This document shows positions 19,268 to 26,944 of a stretch of 46,776 bases of DNA, one piece after another. Location: the NCBI GenBank assembly GCA_963749535.1, contig CAVVNF010000017.1, positions 1 through 46,776 of the forward strand, in the 5' to 3' direction. This DNA is from Chersky-299 sp963749535. Lineage in GTDB: Bacteria > Actinomycetota > Thermoleophilia > RBG-16-64-13. The translations under genes and the position numbers were made by a program. Each line of letters opens with the position of its first letter. Within the stretch, counting starts at the first letter, position 1. The notes below the pieces were generated by a model. That model saw nothing but the letters and a program-made list of their open reading frames with translations. It was not told where the DNA came from and made no database searches.

Positions 19268-19702
19268 TCACGCTGGGGCTCCGCCTCGAGCCCGGCGCGT
19301 CCAGTTCCAGATAGCAAGAACAAGGATGAGCACCGCCATGACCCCGAAGGCCGGCTGCAACCAGCTGTAAGCGATCCAGATCATCTCCACGACGATCCAA
19401 ATCAGAAGGGCTGCGCCCACCGCCACATGCCCCAGATAGGACCACCGGACCCGAATCAGCGTGACCGCCACCACCGCCAGAGGTAGCAACGAGTTGGCCA
19501 CGAAAAGGATGATCCCCGGGATGAGAAAGTCGGAGAAGGGCGACTTCGACAGGGAGCTGACGCCCATGCCCAGTCCGGACTCCGGGCGCGCCATCAGTGC
19601 GATCCCGCCGGCGCCCGCGCCGATCACCAGGATGGCCTCGAGCACGACCAGGACGATCTCACGCCAGGTAAGTCTTGCATGCGGCGTTGAAATGGCTCCC
19701 AT
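19268..19702 (-). CDS. Small integral membrane protein, four predicted TM helices
   Basis: 144 aa from the ATG at 19702 with GGAG 9 bp upstream; the longer open frame before it is Arg-rich and unlikely to be protein. Hydrophobic segments: 'EIVLVVLEAILVIGAGAGGI', 'FLIPGIILFVANSLLPLAVV', 'VAVGAALLIWIVVEMIWIAY' and 'FGVMAVLILVLAIWNW'. No family recognised with confidence. It lies about 110 bp downstream of nothing on its own strand and follows the molybdoenzyme region; no functional link can be drawn. Confidence 0.6.
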   Translation of the reverse strand: MGAISTPHARLTWREIVLVVLEAILVIGAGAGGIALMARPESGLGMGVSSLSKSPFSDFLIPGIILFVANSLLPLAVVAVTLIRVRWSYLGHVAVGAALLIWIVVEMIWIAYSWLQPAFGVMAVLILVLAIWNWTRRARGGAPA

Positions 19703-19855
19703 CGGTTTCCTGCTCCTTCTCTTGTGCGAAACGCGCGTCATTGGGCGATCGGTGTCGCACGCGCCCGTCGAGCGCCCTCGCCGCGACCCGCTCCGCGGTA
19801 CGATAGCTGCTGCCTCACGGGCTCGCAATAGCTGGTGTGGTCGGGATCGACAGAG

Positions 19856-19889
19856 TCAAGAGGGGTTCGATGTCAAGAGGGGTTCGATG
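19856..19889 (+). repeat. 17-bp tandem duplication of a ribosome binding site plus start codon
   Basis: Two exact adjacent copies of TCAAGAGGGGTTCGATG. Each carries an AGGGG ribosome binding motif and an ATG. The first ATG reads a five-residue peptide ending in TGA that overlaps the second ATG (ATGA). Confidence 0.8.
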
Positions 19890-20144
19890 AACGGATTCCA
19901 ACAAGCGCTCGGGCGTGCAGTCGCCTCGAAGGCCGAGATGTACGGGTTTCCCTTTATCGTGTGGTCGTCGGGCGGGCTGCAGGTCCACCGGTTCGGCATG
20001 CCGGGGATGCTCGGCGGCGGGGCCCTGGTAGGTATGGCCGTCGTTGTGGCCGTCACGTGCAGAGGCTTGAGCCGCCCTCTGCCGCAACGCGAGTTGTACG
20101 CGGCAGCCGGTCGGTCGGCCGGCAGACGCGGGGGTGGAGCATAG
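19887..20144 (+). CDS. Hypothetical small single-pass membrane protein
   Basis: 85 aa starting at the second duplicated ATG (19887). 'QQALGRAVASKAEMYGFPF' leads to a Gly-rich hydrophobic helix ('GMLGGGALVGMAVVVAV') and an Arg-rich tail. No known domain recognised. The duplicated leader directly upstream and good codon usage support a real gene. Confidence 0.5.
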   Translation: MNGFQQALGRAVASKAEMYGFPFIVWSSGGLQVHRFGMPGMLGGGALVGMAVVVAVTCRGLSRPLPQRELYAAAGRSAGRRGGGA

Positions 20145-20344
20145 CGTCGCAGCGACCGGCAATGGGCTGGAGACCGGACATGGCCCGAACCCGAGATGTC
20201 CGCGTGGCGTGGTGGGGCAGAATCTGGGCGCGCGCCGCGGTTGGCCTTGACCGGCGGCAGCCTGCGGGATGGCGGTATGATGGTGCGCAGAAAGCGGGGC
20301 CGTCGAGAACCCGGATGTACAAGCTGGGCAAAGGAGAGACGAGT

Positions 20345-21235
20345 ATGGGCCGAGTGGGTTTCGTGGGGATCGGGCTCATGGGCTCCCGCATGGCCGGCCG
20401 GCTATTGGCCGCGGGCCACGAGGTCACCGTGTACAACCGCACTGCCGCCAAGGCGGCCCAGTTGGTCGAGTCCGGCGCCAAGCTGGCAGCCACGCCGGCG
20501 GAGGCGGCGGCAGGCAAGGATGTCTGCTTCACCATCGTCGCAGACGGGCCTGCCTTCAAGACTGTGACGCTCGGTCCCGATGGCATCCTCTCCGCTGACC
20601 CGCTGCCCAAGCTGTTGGTGGACATGGCGACGATCGCGCCGACCGAATCGGAAGAGGTGGCGCTGGTCGCCGAGCCACTCGGTGTGGGGTTTCTTCGTGC
20701 ACCGGTGAGCGGGTCGACCGTGGCGGCCGAGGCCGGAAAGCTGACGATCGTCGCCTCGGGGGAGAAAACGGTGTTCGACGCAGCCGAGCCTTACCTGGCC
20801 TCCTTGGGAGAGGTGCGCTACTACGTCGGCACGGGTGAACGGGCCCGCTACCTCAAGTTGATTCACCAGATCATGGTCGCTACCACGATGCGGATTTTCG
20901 CCGAAGGACTCGTTCTGGGGGAGAAGGCCGGCCTCGACTGGGATCAGATGCTGGAGTTCCTATCCAACAGCGCCGTGGGTTCGCCGTATGTTCGGTTCAA
21001 GTCTGCGCCGCTCGCGGCTCGCGACTTCGACCCTGCCTTCCGCATGGACATGATGGTGAAGGACTTGGACCTGGCCCTGGGCGCGGGGAGAGACGCGAAC
21101 ATCGAGCTCCCCACGACACGGGCCGTCCGTGCGGGCTACGTGGAAGCTATGGCCGCGGGCTTGGGCCAGAGGGACGTCTCTGCCATCGTCCTCGACCTGG
21201 AGAGAAAAGCTGGCCTGGACCCGCGAGAGGTCTAA
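20345..21235 (+). CDS. NAD(P)-dependent 3-hydroxyisobutyrate dehydrogenase-family oxidoreductase
   Basis: 296 aa from the ATG at 20345 with AAAGGAG upstream. It has an N-terminal Rossmann fold with 'VGFVGIGLMGSRMAGRLLAA' (GxGxxG), and 'YNRTAAKA', where Asn-Arg suggests possible NADP use. The substrate motif 'FLRAPVSGSTVAAEAGKLTI' follows, and the catalytic Lys is in 'YLKLIHQIMVATTM'. The C-terminal helical domain ends 'LPTTRAVRAGYVEAMAAGLG'. The family includes 3-hydroxyisobutyrate, tartronate-semialdehyde and glyoxylate/succinate-semialdehyde reductases; the substrate is not resolved here. Confidence 0.88.
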   Translation: MGRVGFVGIGLMGSRMAGRLLAAGHEVTVYNRTAAKAAQLVESGAKLAATPAEAAAGKDVCFTIVADGPAFKTVTLGPDGILSADPLPKLLVDMATIAPTESEEVALVAEPLGVGFLRAPVSGSTVAAEAGKLTIVASGEKTVFDAAEPYLASLGEVRYYVGTGERARYLKLIHQIMVATTMRIFAEGLVLGEKAGLDWDQMLEFLSNSAVGSPYVRFKSAPLAARDFDPAFRMDMMVKDLDLALGAGRDANIELPTTRAVRAGYVEAMAAGLGQRDVSAIVLDLERKAGLDPREV

Positions 21236-21392
21236 CGTGTCGCCTGGCAAGGGAGGCGGTAAGGCAGGGAGCGAGGCCGGCTCGTGAAGATGACAGAGCT
21301 CGCGGTGGCACTGGAGCCCTTCGAGAAGAGGCTGCGGGCCCAGGAGCGCTTTCGCCGGCGTTTGGGGGTCATGATGGAGGAAGAAAGGAACT

Positions 21393-22043
21393 ATGGACAA
21401 GGTACCCGCGGAAAAGCTCGATCTTCGCAAGCAGCTCAAGTACCTGTACCTTCCCTCGGCGAAGGGTGTAGCTGTGGTGGACGTTCCAGAGATGAAGTTC
21501 GTTATGGTGGATGGGTGCATCGAGCCCGACGAGACGCCGAATACCTCGCCCTCGTTCCAGGAAGCCATGGCCGCGCTTTACGGAGCGGCGTATACCCTTA
21601 AGTTCAGCTTGAGGTTTCGCTCGGTCGATCCCATAGATTATCCGGTCATGGCTCTCGAAGGTCTGTGGACCACCCCTGGCGGCGGCGAGGACTTCGCTAC
21701 ATCAACGGAGTGGCAATGGACAATGATGATCATGCAACCCGACTTCATCACTCCCGAGATGTTCGCGGACGCCGTCGCCCAGGCGAGGAAGAAGCGAGAC
21801 AACCCGCACCTGGACAAGCTGAGACTGGGCAACTTCCGGGAAGGCCTATCGATCCAGATCTTGCACGTGGGCCCCTACGCCGACGAACCGCGAACGCTTG
21901 AGAAGATGGCGGTGTTCGCTGCGGAACACGGCTACACATTTCGGGGTAGGCATCACGAGATCTACCCGGGTGATCCGCGCGGGACCAAGCCGGAGAATCT
22001 GAAGACCGTGTTGAGGCATCCGGTGTTGGCGGAAGCGAGTTGA
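21393..22043 (+). CDS. GyrI-like small-molecule-binding domain protein
   Basis: 216 aa, ATG at 21393 with AGGAAGAAAGGAA upstream. It resembles the stand-alone GyrI-like (SRPBCC-distant, SHS2-fold) group: 'MDKVPAEKLDLRKQLKYLY' then 'KFVMVDGCIEPDE', 'FQEAMAALYGAAYTLKF', 'YPVMALEGLWTT', 'WQWTMMIMQPDFIT' and 'GLSIQILHVGPYADEPRTL'. Relatives hydrolyse or bind small hydrophobic ligands. It is the last in a run of plus-strand genes after the dehydrogenase; coupling is not evident. Confidence 0.75.
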   Translation: MDKVPAEKLDLRKQLKYLYLPSAKGVAVVDVPEMKFVMVDGCIEPDETPNTSPSFQEAMAALYGAAYTLKFSLRFRSVDPIDYPVMALEGLWTTPGGGEDFATSTEWQWTMMIMQPDFITPEMFADAVAQARKKRDNPHLDKLRLGNFREGLSIQILHVGPYADEPRTLEKMAVFAAEHGYTFRGRHHEIYPGDPRGTKPENLKTVLRHPVLAEAS

Positions 22044-22100
22044 CGTGCCGAAGATATCGGCCGAACGTAGGCCGAACGGGCGCGGCAAGCGCACGCGACC

Positions 22101-22961
22101 ATGCGATTCTCTAGCGTAAGACAGGTAGTGACGGCACGGTTCGACCCCCGGAAGGCTACCGGCCTATGTCTTACGGTCGCCGTGCTTTTGACCGTCGCCT
22201 TTCTGTGGGGGTTCGTCTTTCTCGCACGAAGCGTCGCCGGCACCTCCTCGCTGATATCGGTGGACGGCTGGGTCTGGCTGCACATGGCTACGCTGCGGTC
22301 GCCCGCCGTGACACGACTATTCTGGGGAGCCACGGTGCTCGGAGACACCCCGTCCATGACGGCCTTGGTCGTTCTGGCCTGCCTGCTCCTCTTGGCCTGG
22401 GGGAAGAGCACCTACGCCGCACTGGTCGCCGGATCGATGACGCTCACCTGGGGATTCGAGTCGCTGGCCAAAGCCATGGTCCACCGAGCTCGGCCTCCTC
22501 TTGGCGGCGCGCTCGTCCAGCTGCCGGGCAACTTCAGCTTCCCTTCCGCCCACGCGGTCATCAGTCTTGTCCTCTGCGGGACTCTGGCTTTCCTGGTGCT
22601 CAGGTCTGTTCGATCTAAGCTCTTGCGGGTGGTTCTCGTGGCTGTGGCCGTAGTGGTGGCACTTCTCGTGGGCTTCTCGCGGATTTATCTCGGGGTCCAT
22701 TGGACGACTGACGTCATCGGGTCCTGGTTGCTGGGTGCGGCATGGTTAAGCGCCTCCTTGGGCGCATACTCTGTGTACGCCCGCACCGGGCGACGGCTGC
22801 GCGGCTCACCACCTTGGGGAGGGCCGCGCACGAGGATCATCCTGAGCCTGACCCTCGCCGTTGCCGCGTTCGTCGTGGTGATCGTCGACGGTCATTTCGA
22901 CCCGCTTTTGGGTAAAGGTGCGTTGTTGGGCTTCCATCAGGTCCTAGCATTGAGCCGGTGA
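22101..22961 (+). CDS. PAP2-family membrane phosphatase
   Basis: 286 aa with about six TM helices. The three PAP2 motifs are present: K-x6-RP as 'KAMVHRARPP', the PSxH loop as 'SFPSAHAVIS', and SRxYLGVHWxxDV as 'SRIYLGVHWTTDVIGSW'. It should dephosphorylate lipid phosphates such as undecaprenyl diphosphate or phosphatidate at the membrane. The LssY_C-like gene follows immediately; in LssY proteins these two modules are fused. Confidence 0.9.
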   Translation: MRFSSVRQVVTARFDPRKATGLCLTVAVLLTVAFLWGFVFLARSVAGTSSLISVDGWVWLHMATLRSPAVTRLFWGATVLGDTPSMTALVVLACLLLLAWGKSTYAALVAGSMTLTWGFESLAKAMVHRARPPLGGALVQLPGNFSFPSAHAVISLVLCGTLAFLVLRSVRSKLLRVVLVAVAVVVALLVGFSRIYLGVHWTTDVIGSWLLGAAWLSASLGAYSVYARTGRRLRGSPPWGGPRTRIILSLTLAVAAFVVVIVDGHFDPLLGKGALLGFHQVLALSR

Positions 22962-23103
22962 AGTCAGACACTGGACCTTGACCCGAATTATGCCGATAGG
23001 TAGGTGTGGGCACCCTGCGAATACCGCCAAACTGGAGTATCATTCCATCCTGAGGCAACTTGTGCAAAGACTAGAAATACACCCTGTATCGGGGATATTG
23101 GAA

Positions 23104-24123
23104 ATGCCTGCTCCGGGGGCCGGATTGATTTCGGGCCCGGAGACTTCGATATTTACCCGTCGCACGCTCGCATGGTGGCTTCAGGCGGTCGTGGCCGCGA
23201 TCATGGTGGCGGCCCTATTCGGGCTGCAAAGCGGTTTTGGCGATCTCACCGGCCGCACGAGCGCATCCGTGTCTACGCTCACCGTGGGGCTTGTTCTCCT
23301 CCCCTTCTTGGAGTGGGCGCGTTACGGCATACCGTGGCCTCAGCGAAATCCCTGGGGCCGCAGCAAGATAAGGAACGCCTTTATCGCGGGCATCTCTTGC
23401 ATCACGCTCCTTGCCTTTCTTTTCGGTGACCAGGCGGATGCTGCTTTGGCCGGAGTCAAGAGAGTTCGATCGAATCAAGACCTGGGGAGTCCAGACGGCG
23501 ACGCTGCGTTTCCCATACTCGACCCGGAACGAGTGGTCTTGCTCCCGCGCTTTTCGGAGAAACTGACAAGAGCTCGTCAAGCTCCGGTGAGCCTGATCTT
23601 TGTAGGCAGCGGGGCGCAACTGGTGCAGGCGTTCACGTCGGCGGGCTGGGAAGCCCCGGAGCGGGTATGCCCGCGCACGGTTCTTCGCTCCTGGGGCCGC
23701 GGCTTGCTTGACCGCCCTTATCCCGAGGCTCCGGTCACGCCGGTCTTCCTCAACGGACAATTGCACGACGTCGCCTTCAATCAAGCGGACGGCAGCCTAT
23801 CATCGCGTCGTCGACACCACACCAGGTGGTGGCTCACAGATTTCACGTGTCACGGAGAACAGGTCTGGGTGGCGACCGCCTCGTTCGATACGGGTGTCGG
23901 CTTCGGGCGGCGGATCCCCATCCCCATCCATCACATCGATCCCGACCTCGACCAAGAGCGGGACTACATCGTCGACTCGCTCACGACGAGTGGCGTGGCA
24001 GCCATTACGGGCAAGGTGCGGGTGACCAAGCCGATGACCGGTCGCAATGCTGCCGGAGATCATTTCTTCACTGAAGGCATAGCGAACGTTCTGTCTCCTG
24101 TCGCCGCCCCCGCGCTTCTCTAA
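23104..24123 (+). CDS. LssY C-terminal-like membrane protein
   Basis: About 339 aa from the ATG at 23104; the open frame extends back to 22978, but the extra residues look non-coding, so the start is uncertain. Three hydrophobic helices come first ('WWLQAVVAAIMVAALFGL' and others). A soluble domain with LssY_C hallmarks follows: 'PVSLIFVGSGAQLVQAFTSA', 'GWEAPERV', 'PVTPVFLNGQLHDVAF', 'TRWWLTDFTCHGEQVWVATA' and 'IDPDLDQERDYIVDSLTT'. Its biochemical role is not established. Placement directly after the PAP2 gene suggests a split LssY-like system. Confidence 0.8.
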   Translation: MPAPGAGLISGPETSIFTRRTLAWWLQAVVAAIMVAALFGLQSGFGDLTGRTSASVSTLTVGLVLLPFLEWARYGIPWPQRNPWGRSKIRNAFIAGISCITLLAFLFGDQADAALAGVKRVRSNQDLGSPDGDAAFPILDPERVVLLPRFSEKLTRARQAPVSLIFVGSGAQLVQAFTSAGWEAPERVCPRTVLRSWGRGLLDRPYPEAPVTPVFLNGQLHDVAFNQADGSLSSRRRHHTRWWLTDFTCHGEQVWVATASFDTGVGFGRRIPIPIHHIDPDLDQERDYIVDSLTTSGVAAITGKVRVTKPMTGRNAAGDHFFTEGIANVLSPVAAPALL

Positions 24124-24314
24124 CTCCTGCCGGCATAGACCGCAAGTCGACTCCGCGGGCACTTTTGGCCTGACGTCGGTTCCTGCGCGCGCTGACCATC
24201 GTCTTAGTGCGGCGAGCCCTCATCGAGTAGGATATAGGGTAGCTGTCCGGAGTGGGGCGCCATCGAGGCGCCGCCCGTCAGCATCGTCAGGTCATCGGCG
24301 AATTGAGGTGCGCG

Positions 24315-25211
24315 ATGGGCAGACTGCAAGCGAGAGCACACACGCGAGCTCGTGGGCGTTCGGTGGCGCGCAATGCAGGGGTCTGGGGTATGGTCGTGGT
24401 CGGCCTTTTGGCTGCCGTCGCGCTGTCCCTGTCCGTGGCCGGCTGCAGCGCCAGGCCCGGGCCGACGCAAGAACTAACAGTCAACGAGCCTCTCGGGAGC
24501 GCGGCGGTCACCGACGTTCAGTTGAAGATGGGCGCAGGCAAGCTGACCCTCCAGCCCGGCGCCAGTGGACTTGCCTCTGGCGTCATCCGCTACAACATCC
24601 CCTCCTGGAAACCCTCGGTGAAACGGACCGATACCCAGCTGGTCATCGATCAGGGGAATCCCAGCGCCGGAAGCCTGCTTGGCAGCATCGTCAACAACTG
24701 GACCCTGCGGCTCGGGAAGGCTCCCATGACCCTCCGCATCGACGCGGGGGCCTATGAGGGAGACCTCGACCTCAGTGGGCTGACCTTGCGGTCGCTGGCC
24801 ATCAAGGACGGGGCGAGCAAGGTCCAGGTCAAGTTCACGGCGCCCAACCCGGGCCAGATGGACAGTTTCACCTACAGCACGGGAGCCTCCACAGTGGTTC
24901 TGGCGGGACTGGCCAATGCCAACTTCCAGCAGATGAAATTCCAGGGAGGCGCTGGCTCTTACGCCTTGGACTTCTCGGGTGACCTGCGAACCGACGCCAT
25001 TGTGTCGGTCAAAGCTGGGGTCGGTAGCGTCCAGATCAGCGTCCCGCCCGGCACCTCCTCCGAGGTGAACGTTTCGGGTGCGCTCACCAAAGTGTCAGTG
25101 CAGGGTAAGTGGACGACCGTCGGCAAGACCTACTCCATCGCGGGTTCGGGAAAGAGCCTGACCATCAATGTGGAGATGAGCGTTGGCACACTCAAGTTGA
25201 TCTCGCAGTGA
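24315..25211 (+). CDS. Secreted lipoprotein with toast-rack/DUF4097-like beta-helical domain
   Basis: 298 aa from the ATG at 24315 (GAGGTG upstream). A long signal segment ends in the lipobox 'SVAGC'. The mature part is a repetitive beta structure: 'VTDVQLKMGAGKLTLQPGA', 'YEGDLDLSGLTLRSLAIKDG', 'VKAGVGSVQISVPPG' and 'VEMSVGTLKLIS'. This matches toast_rack-type domains of LiaF/LiaI-like envelope-stress proteins. Likely outer-face-anchored; function unknown. Its stop codon overlaps the first unit of the tandem repeat at 25210-25281. Confidence 0.75.
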   Translation: MGRLQARAHTRARGRSVARNAGVWGMVVVGLLAAVALSLSVAGCSARPGPTQELTVNEPLGSAAVTDVQLKMGAGKLTLQPGASGLASGVIRYNIPSWKPSVKRTDTQLVIDQGNPSAGSLLGSIVNNWTLRLGKAPMTLRIDAGAYEGDLDLSGLTLRSLAIKDGASKVQVKFTAPNPGQMDSFTYSTGASTVVLAGLANANFQQMKFQGGAGSYALDFSGDLRTDAIVSVKAGVGSVQISVPPGTSSEVNVSGALTKVSVQGKWTTVGKTYSIAGSGKSLTINVEMSVGTLKLISQ

Positions 25212-25281
25212 GCCCTGGTGTATCAAAGAGTCCTGGCGTATCAGTGAGCCTTGGCGTATCAGTGAGCCTTGGCCGATGAGT
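25210..25281 (+). repeat. Four 18-bp tandem repeats joining two genes
   Basis: Four consecutive 18-bp units (consensus GAGCCTTGGCGTATCAGT) at 25210, 25228, 25246 and 25264. The first overlaps the TGA of the lipoprotein gene and the fourth contains the ATG of the ATPase gene. The array therefore fills the entire 64-bp intergenic space. Confidence 0.85.
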
Positions 25282-25989
25282 GTGTGGCTGAAAGCGGTCC
25301 AGATTCGGGGGGATGAGTTCCCGGCGGTCGGCCTATACCCGTTCAATGTGGGGACACTCCAGGGCAGGCAGACGCTCACCTTCAAGCAGAGCATTAGCTT
25401 CCTGGTAGGCGAGAACGGCTCGGGTAAGTCAACTCTGATCGAGGCGATCGCCCGGCGGTGCGGACTGCACATGTGGAACCAGCCCAAACGGCGCACGGCT
25501 GCGTCCGTGCTGCGGTTGAGCGATCACTTGGATGTCACGCTTGCGAACGGGGCCGTCAAAGGTGGGCTGTTCAGCGCCGAAACCTTCCGCGATTGGGCGG
25601 AATTCCTGGACGACGTCACCACCAGCGACCCGGGGCAGGCGAAGTATCACGGCGGTTTCGCGTTGACCGAGCGGTCGCACGGCGAGGGCATCCTGGCGTA
25701 TTTCCGGGGGCGCTACAAGATTCCCGGGCTGTACTTCTTGGACGAGCCCGAAGCGGCCCTGTCGCCCGCCAGCCAGGTGGATCTGCTGCGCCTTCTGGCG
25801 GACTATCGCCGTCAGGGCCATGCCCAGTTCATCGTGGCGACGCACTCACCCATACTCATGGCCCTTCCTCGAGCCCAGATCTTCTTTTTCGGAACCGCCG
25901 CCATCGAGGAGATCGACTACAAAGAGACCGGGCACTACCGCCTCTATCGTGATTTTCTCGCGGACCCGGAGTCCTTTCTGACCGGATGA
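25276..25989 (+). CDS. Stand-alone AAA/ABC-type ATPase (SMC-like head)
   Basis: 237 aa. Walker A 'FLVGENGSGKSTLIEAIA' (residues about 42-58), Walker B 'GLYFLDEPEAALSPASQ' and the switch His in 'QFIVATHSPILMAL' are all present. A long coiled coil is absent, so this is a compact head domain of the kind called 'AAA family ATPase' (AAA_21/23). There is no strong ribosome binding site; the start lies in the tandem repeat. No nuclease or toxin partner is adjacent, so a defence role cannot be claimed. Confidence 0.85.
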   Translation: MSVWLKAVQIRGDEFPAVGLYPFNVGTLQGRQTLTFKQSISFLVGENGSGKSTLIEAIARRCGLHMWNQPKRRTAASVLRLSDHLDVTLANGAVKGGLFSAETFRDWAEFLDDVTTSDPGQAKYHGGFALTERSHGEGILAYFRGRYKIPGLYFLDEPEAALSPASQVDLLRLLADYRRQGHAQFIVATHSPILMALPRAQIFFFGTAAIEEIDYKETGHYRLYRDFLADPESFLTG

Positions 25990-26000
25990 CCGAAAGATGC

Positions 26001-26037
26001 GAAGACCCCGCCACCGGATGAGGGCGACGGGGTCTTC
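26001..26037. terminator. Terminator hairpin after the ATPase gene
   Basis: A perfect 10-bp stem GAAGACCCCG / CGGGGTCTTC with a 17-nt loop, 12 bp after the ATPase stop and between convergent genes. There is no strong T-tract. Confidence 0.55.
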
Positions 26038-26137
26038 ATGGACGAGGACATAGCCGGCGAAGGCACGAATCCGTTTGATGGAGACATGGCCTCAGATCAG
26101 CTCGGGACTCCGCCCCCGCGCCGAGGTCGGCAGATTG

Positions 26138-26557
26138 TTATTCCACGGAGAGTTTCACCTGGAAGGTCTGGGCGGGCGGTACATTCTCCCATGGGCGCGA
26201 GTAGACGAGCTTCAGCGTGCCCTCGCCCTTTGCGACGGTTTGAAGCTCGAACGTCAGGGCGCCGCCGGCGCCGAGCGCCGTGCTATCAGCCTTGAAGACT
26301 GGTTCTCCCAACTGCTTGTAAAGAGCCGCGCCGCTCGAGGGAGCCGTCAGTTGCCAGGTGTACCCGGTGGTGGGATTGCCCGGCAGCGTCACCTCGATGG
26401 TCTCTCCAGTCTTGACGGTGAAGGTCTTGCCGTTGTCGGTTTGCTGAAGGACCAGGCCGTTGCTGGAAGCACTTGCGCTCGAGCAACCAACCGCCACGGT
26501 CACGGTCAGCAGTAACAGTAGGACGCATGCGAGAACGGACACGGACTTCTTGCTCAT
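26138..26557 (-). CDS. Chagasin-like (I42) protease-inhibitor lipoprotein
   Basis: 139 aa from the ATG at 26557 with an AGGGGGTGAG leader. The signal peptide has a Leu-rich core and lipobox 'TVAVGC'. The mature domain has the three inhibitor loops of the chagasin/I42 fold: 'LPGNPTTGYTWQL', a GxG-type loop around 'LGAGGALTFELQ', and 'YSRPWENVPPAQTFQV'. Family members block papain-like cysteine proteases; many bacterial members are untested. It would be membrane-anchored and exposed. Confidence 0.85.
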   Translation of the reverse strand: MSKKSVSVLACVLLLLLTVTVAVGCSSASASSNGLVLQQTDNGKTFTVKTGETIEVTLPGNPTTGYTWQLTAPSSGAALYKQLGEPVFKADSTALGAGGALTFELQTVAKGEGTLKLVYSRPWENVPPAQTFQVKLSVE

Positions 26558-26705
26558 CTTGCTCACCCCCTGACGATCTGTTGTCTGAAAGTCGAGACGA
26601 TAGTCGAAGAATCGCGCTCCTGCTCGTCTTGACGGAACTAGGACTTTGTGAAGTTGCTTCAAGTTCCCTGTGCCCGTGAGCGGACAGGCGACCGGTCTCG
26701 ACTTA

Positions 26706-26872
26706 GAGCTCGTTTCAAAACGAAGCTTTGGCTGCCGAGTGCGCGCTAGTCGGCGCGATGCGGCGTCCTCAGTCGCCCCCGCAGCGCTGCTACGGAGTCT
26801 CCCTGCGTCCTGTCCTTGTCTCGCACTCGCCGATCGCGCCCTGACAGCAAAGCGTCATTCTGAAACGAGCTG
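26706..26872. mobile_element. MITE-like element, copy B
   Basis: 167 bp with long near-perfect terminal inverted repeats: left GAGCTCGTTTCAAAACGAAG, and the right end in complement CAGCTCGTTTCAGAATGACG. Flanked on both sides by TTA (26703-26705 and 26873-26875), a likely target duplication. The interior is GC-rich with the 'cagcgctgctacg' and 'ctccctgcgtcc' segments shared with copy A at 9017-9173. No coding capacity; it would need a transposase in trans. Confidence 0.75.
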
Positions 26873-26944
26873 TTAACGGCGCCTCGGGATACGGAGGTGA
26901 AAGACGGAGGGCGGGCGGAGGAGGGGCGGGGGAGCGGTTATTGA

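Noticed and set aside
25210..25281. Possible CRISPR or iteron origin
   Set aside because: 18-bp units have no spacers, no replication gene is near, and they sit between two unrelated coding genes.
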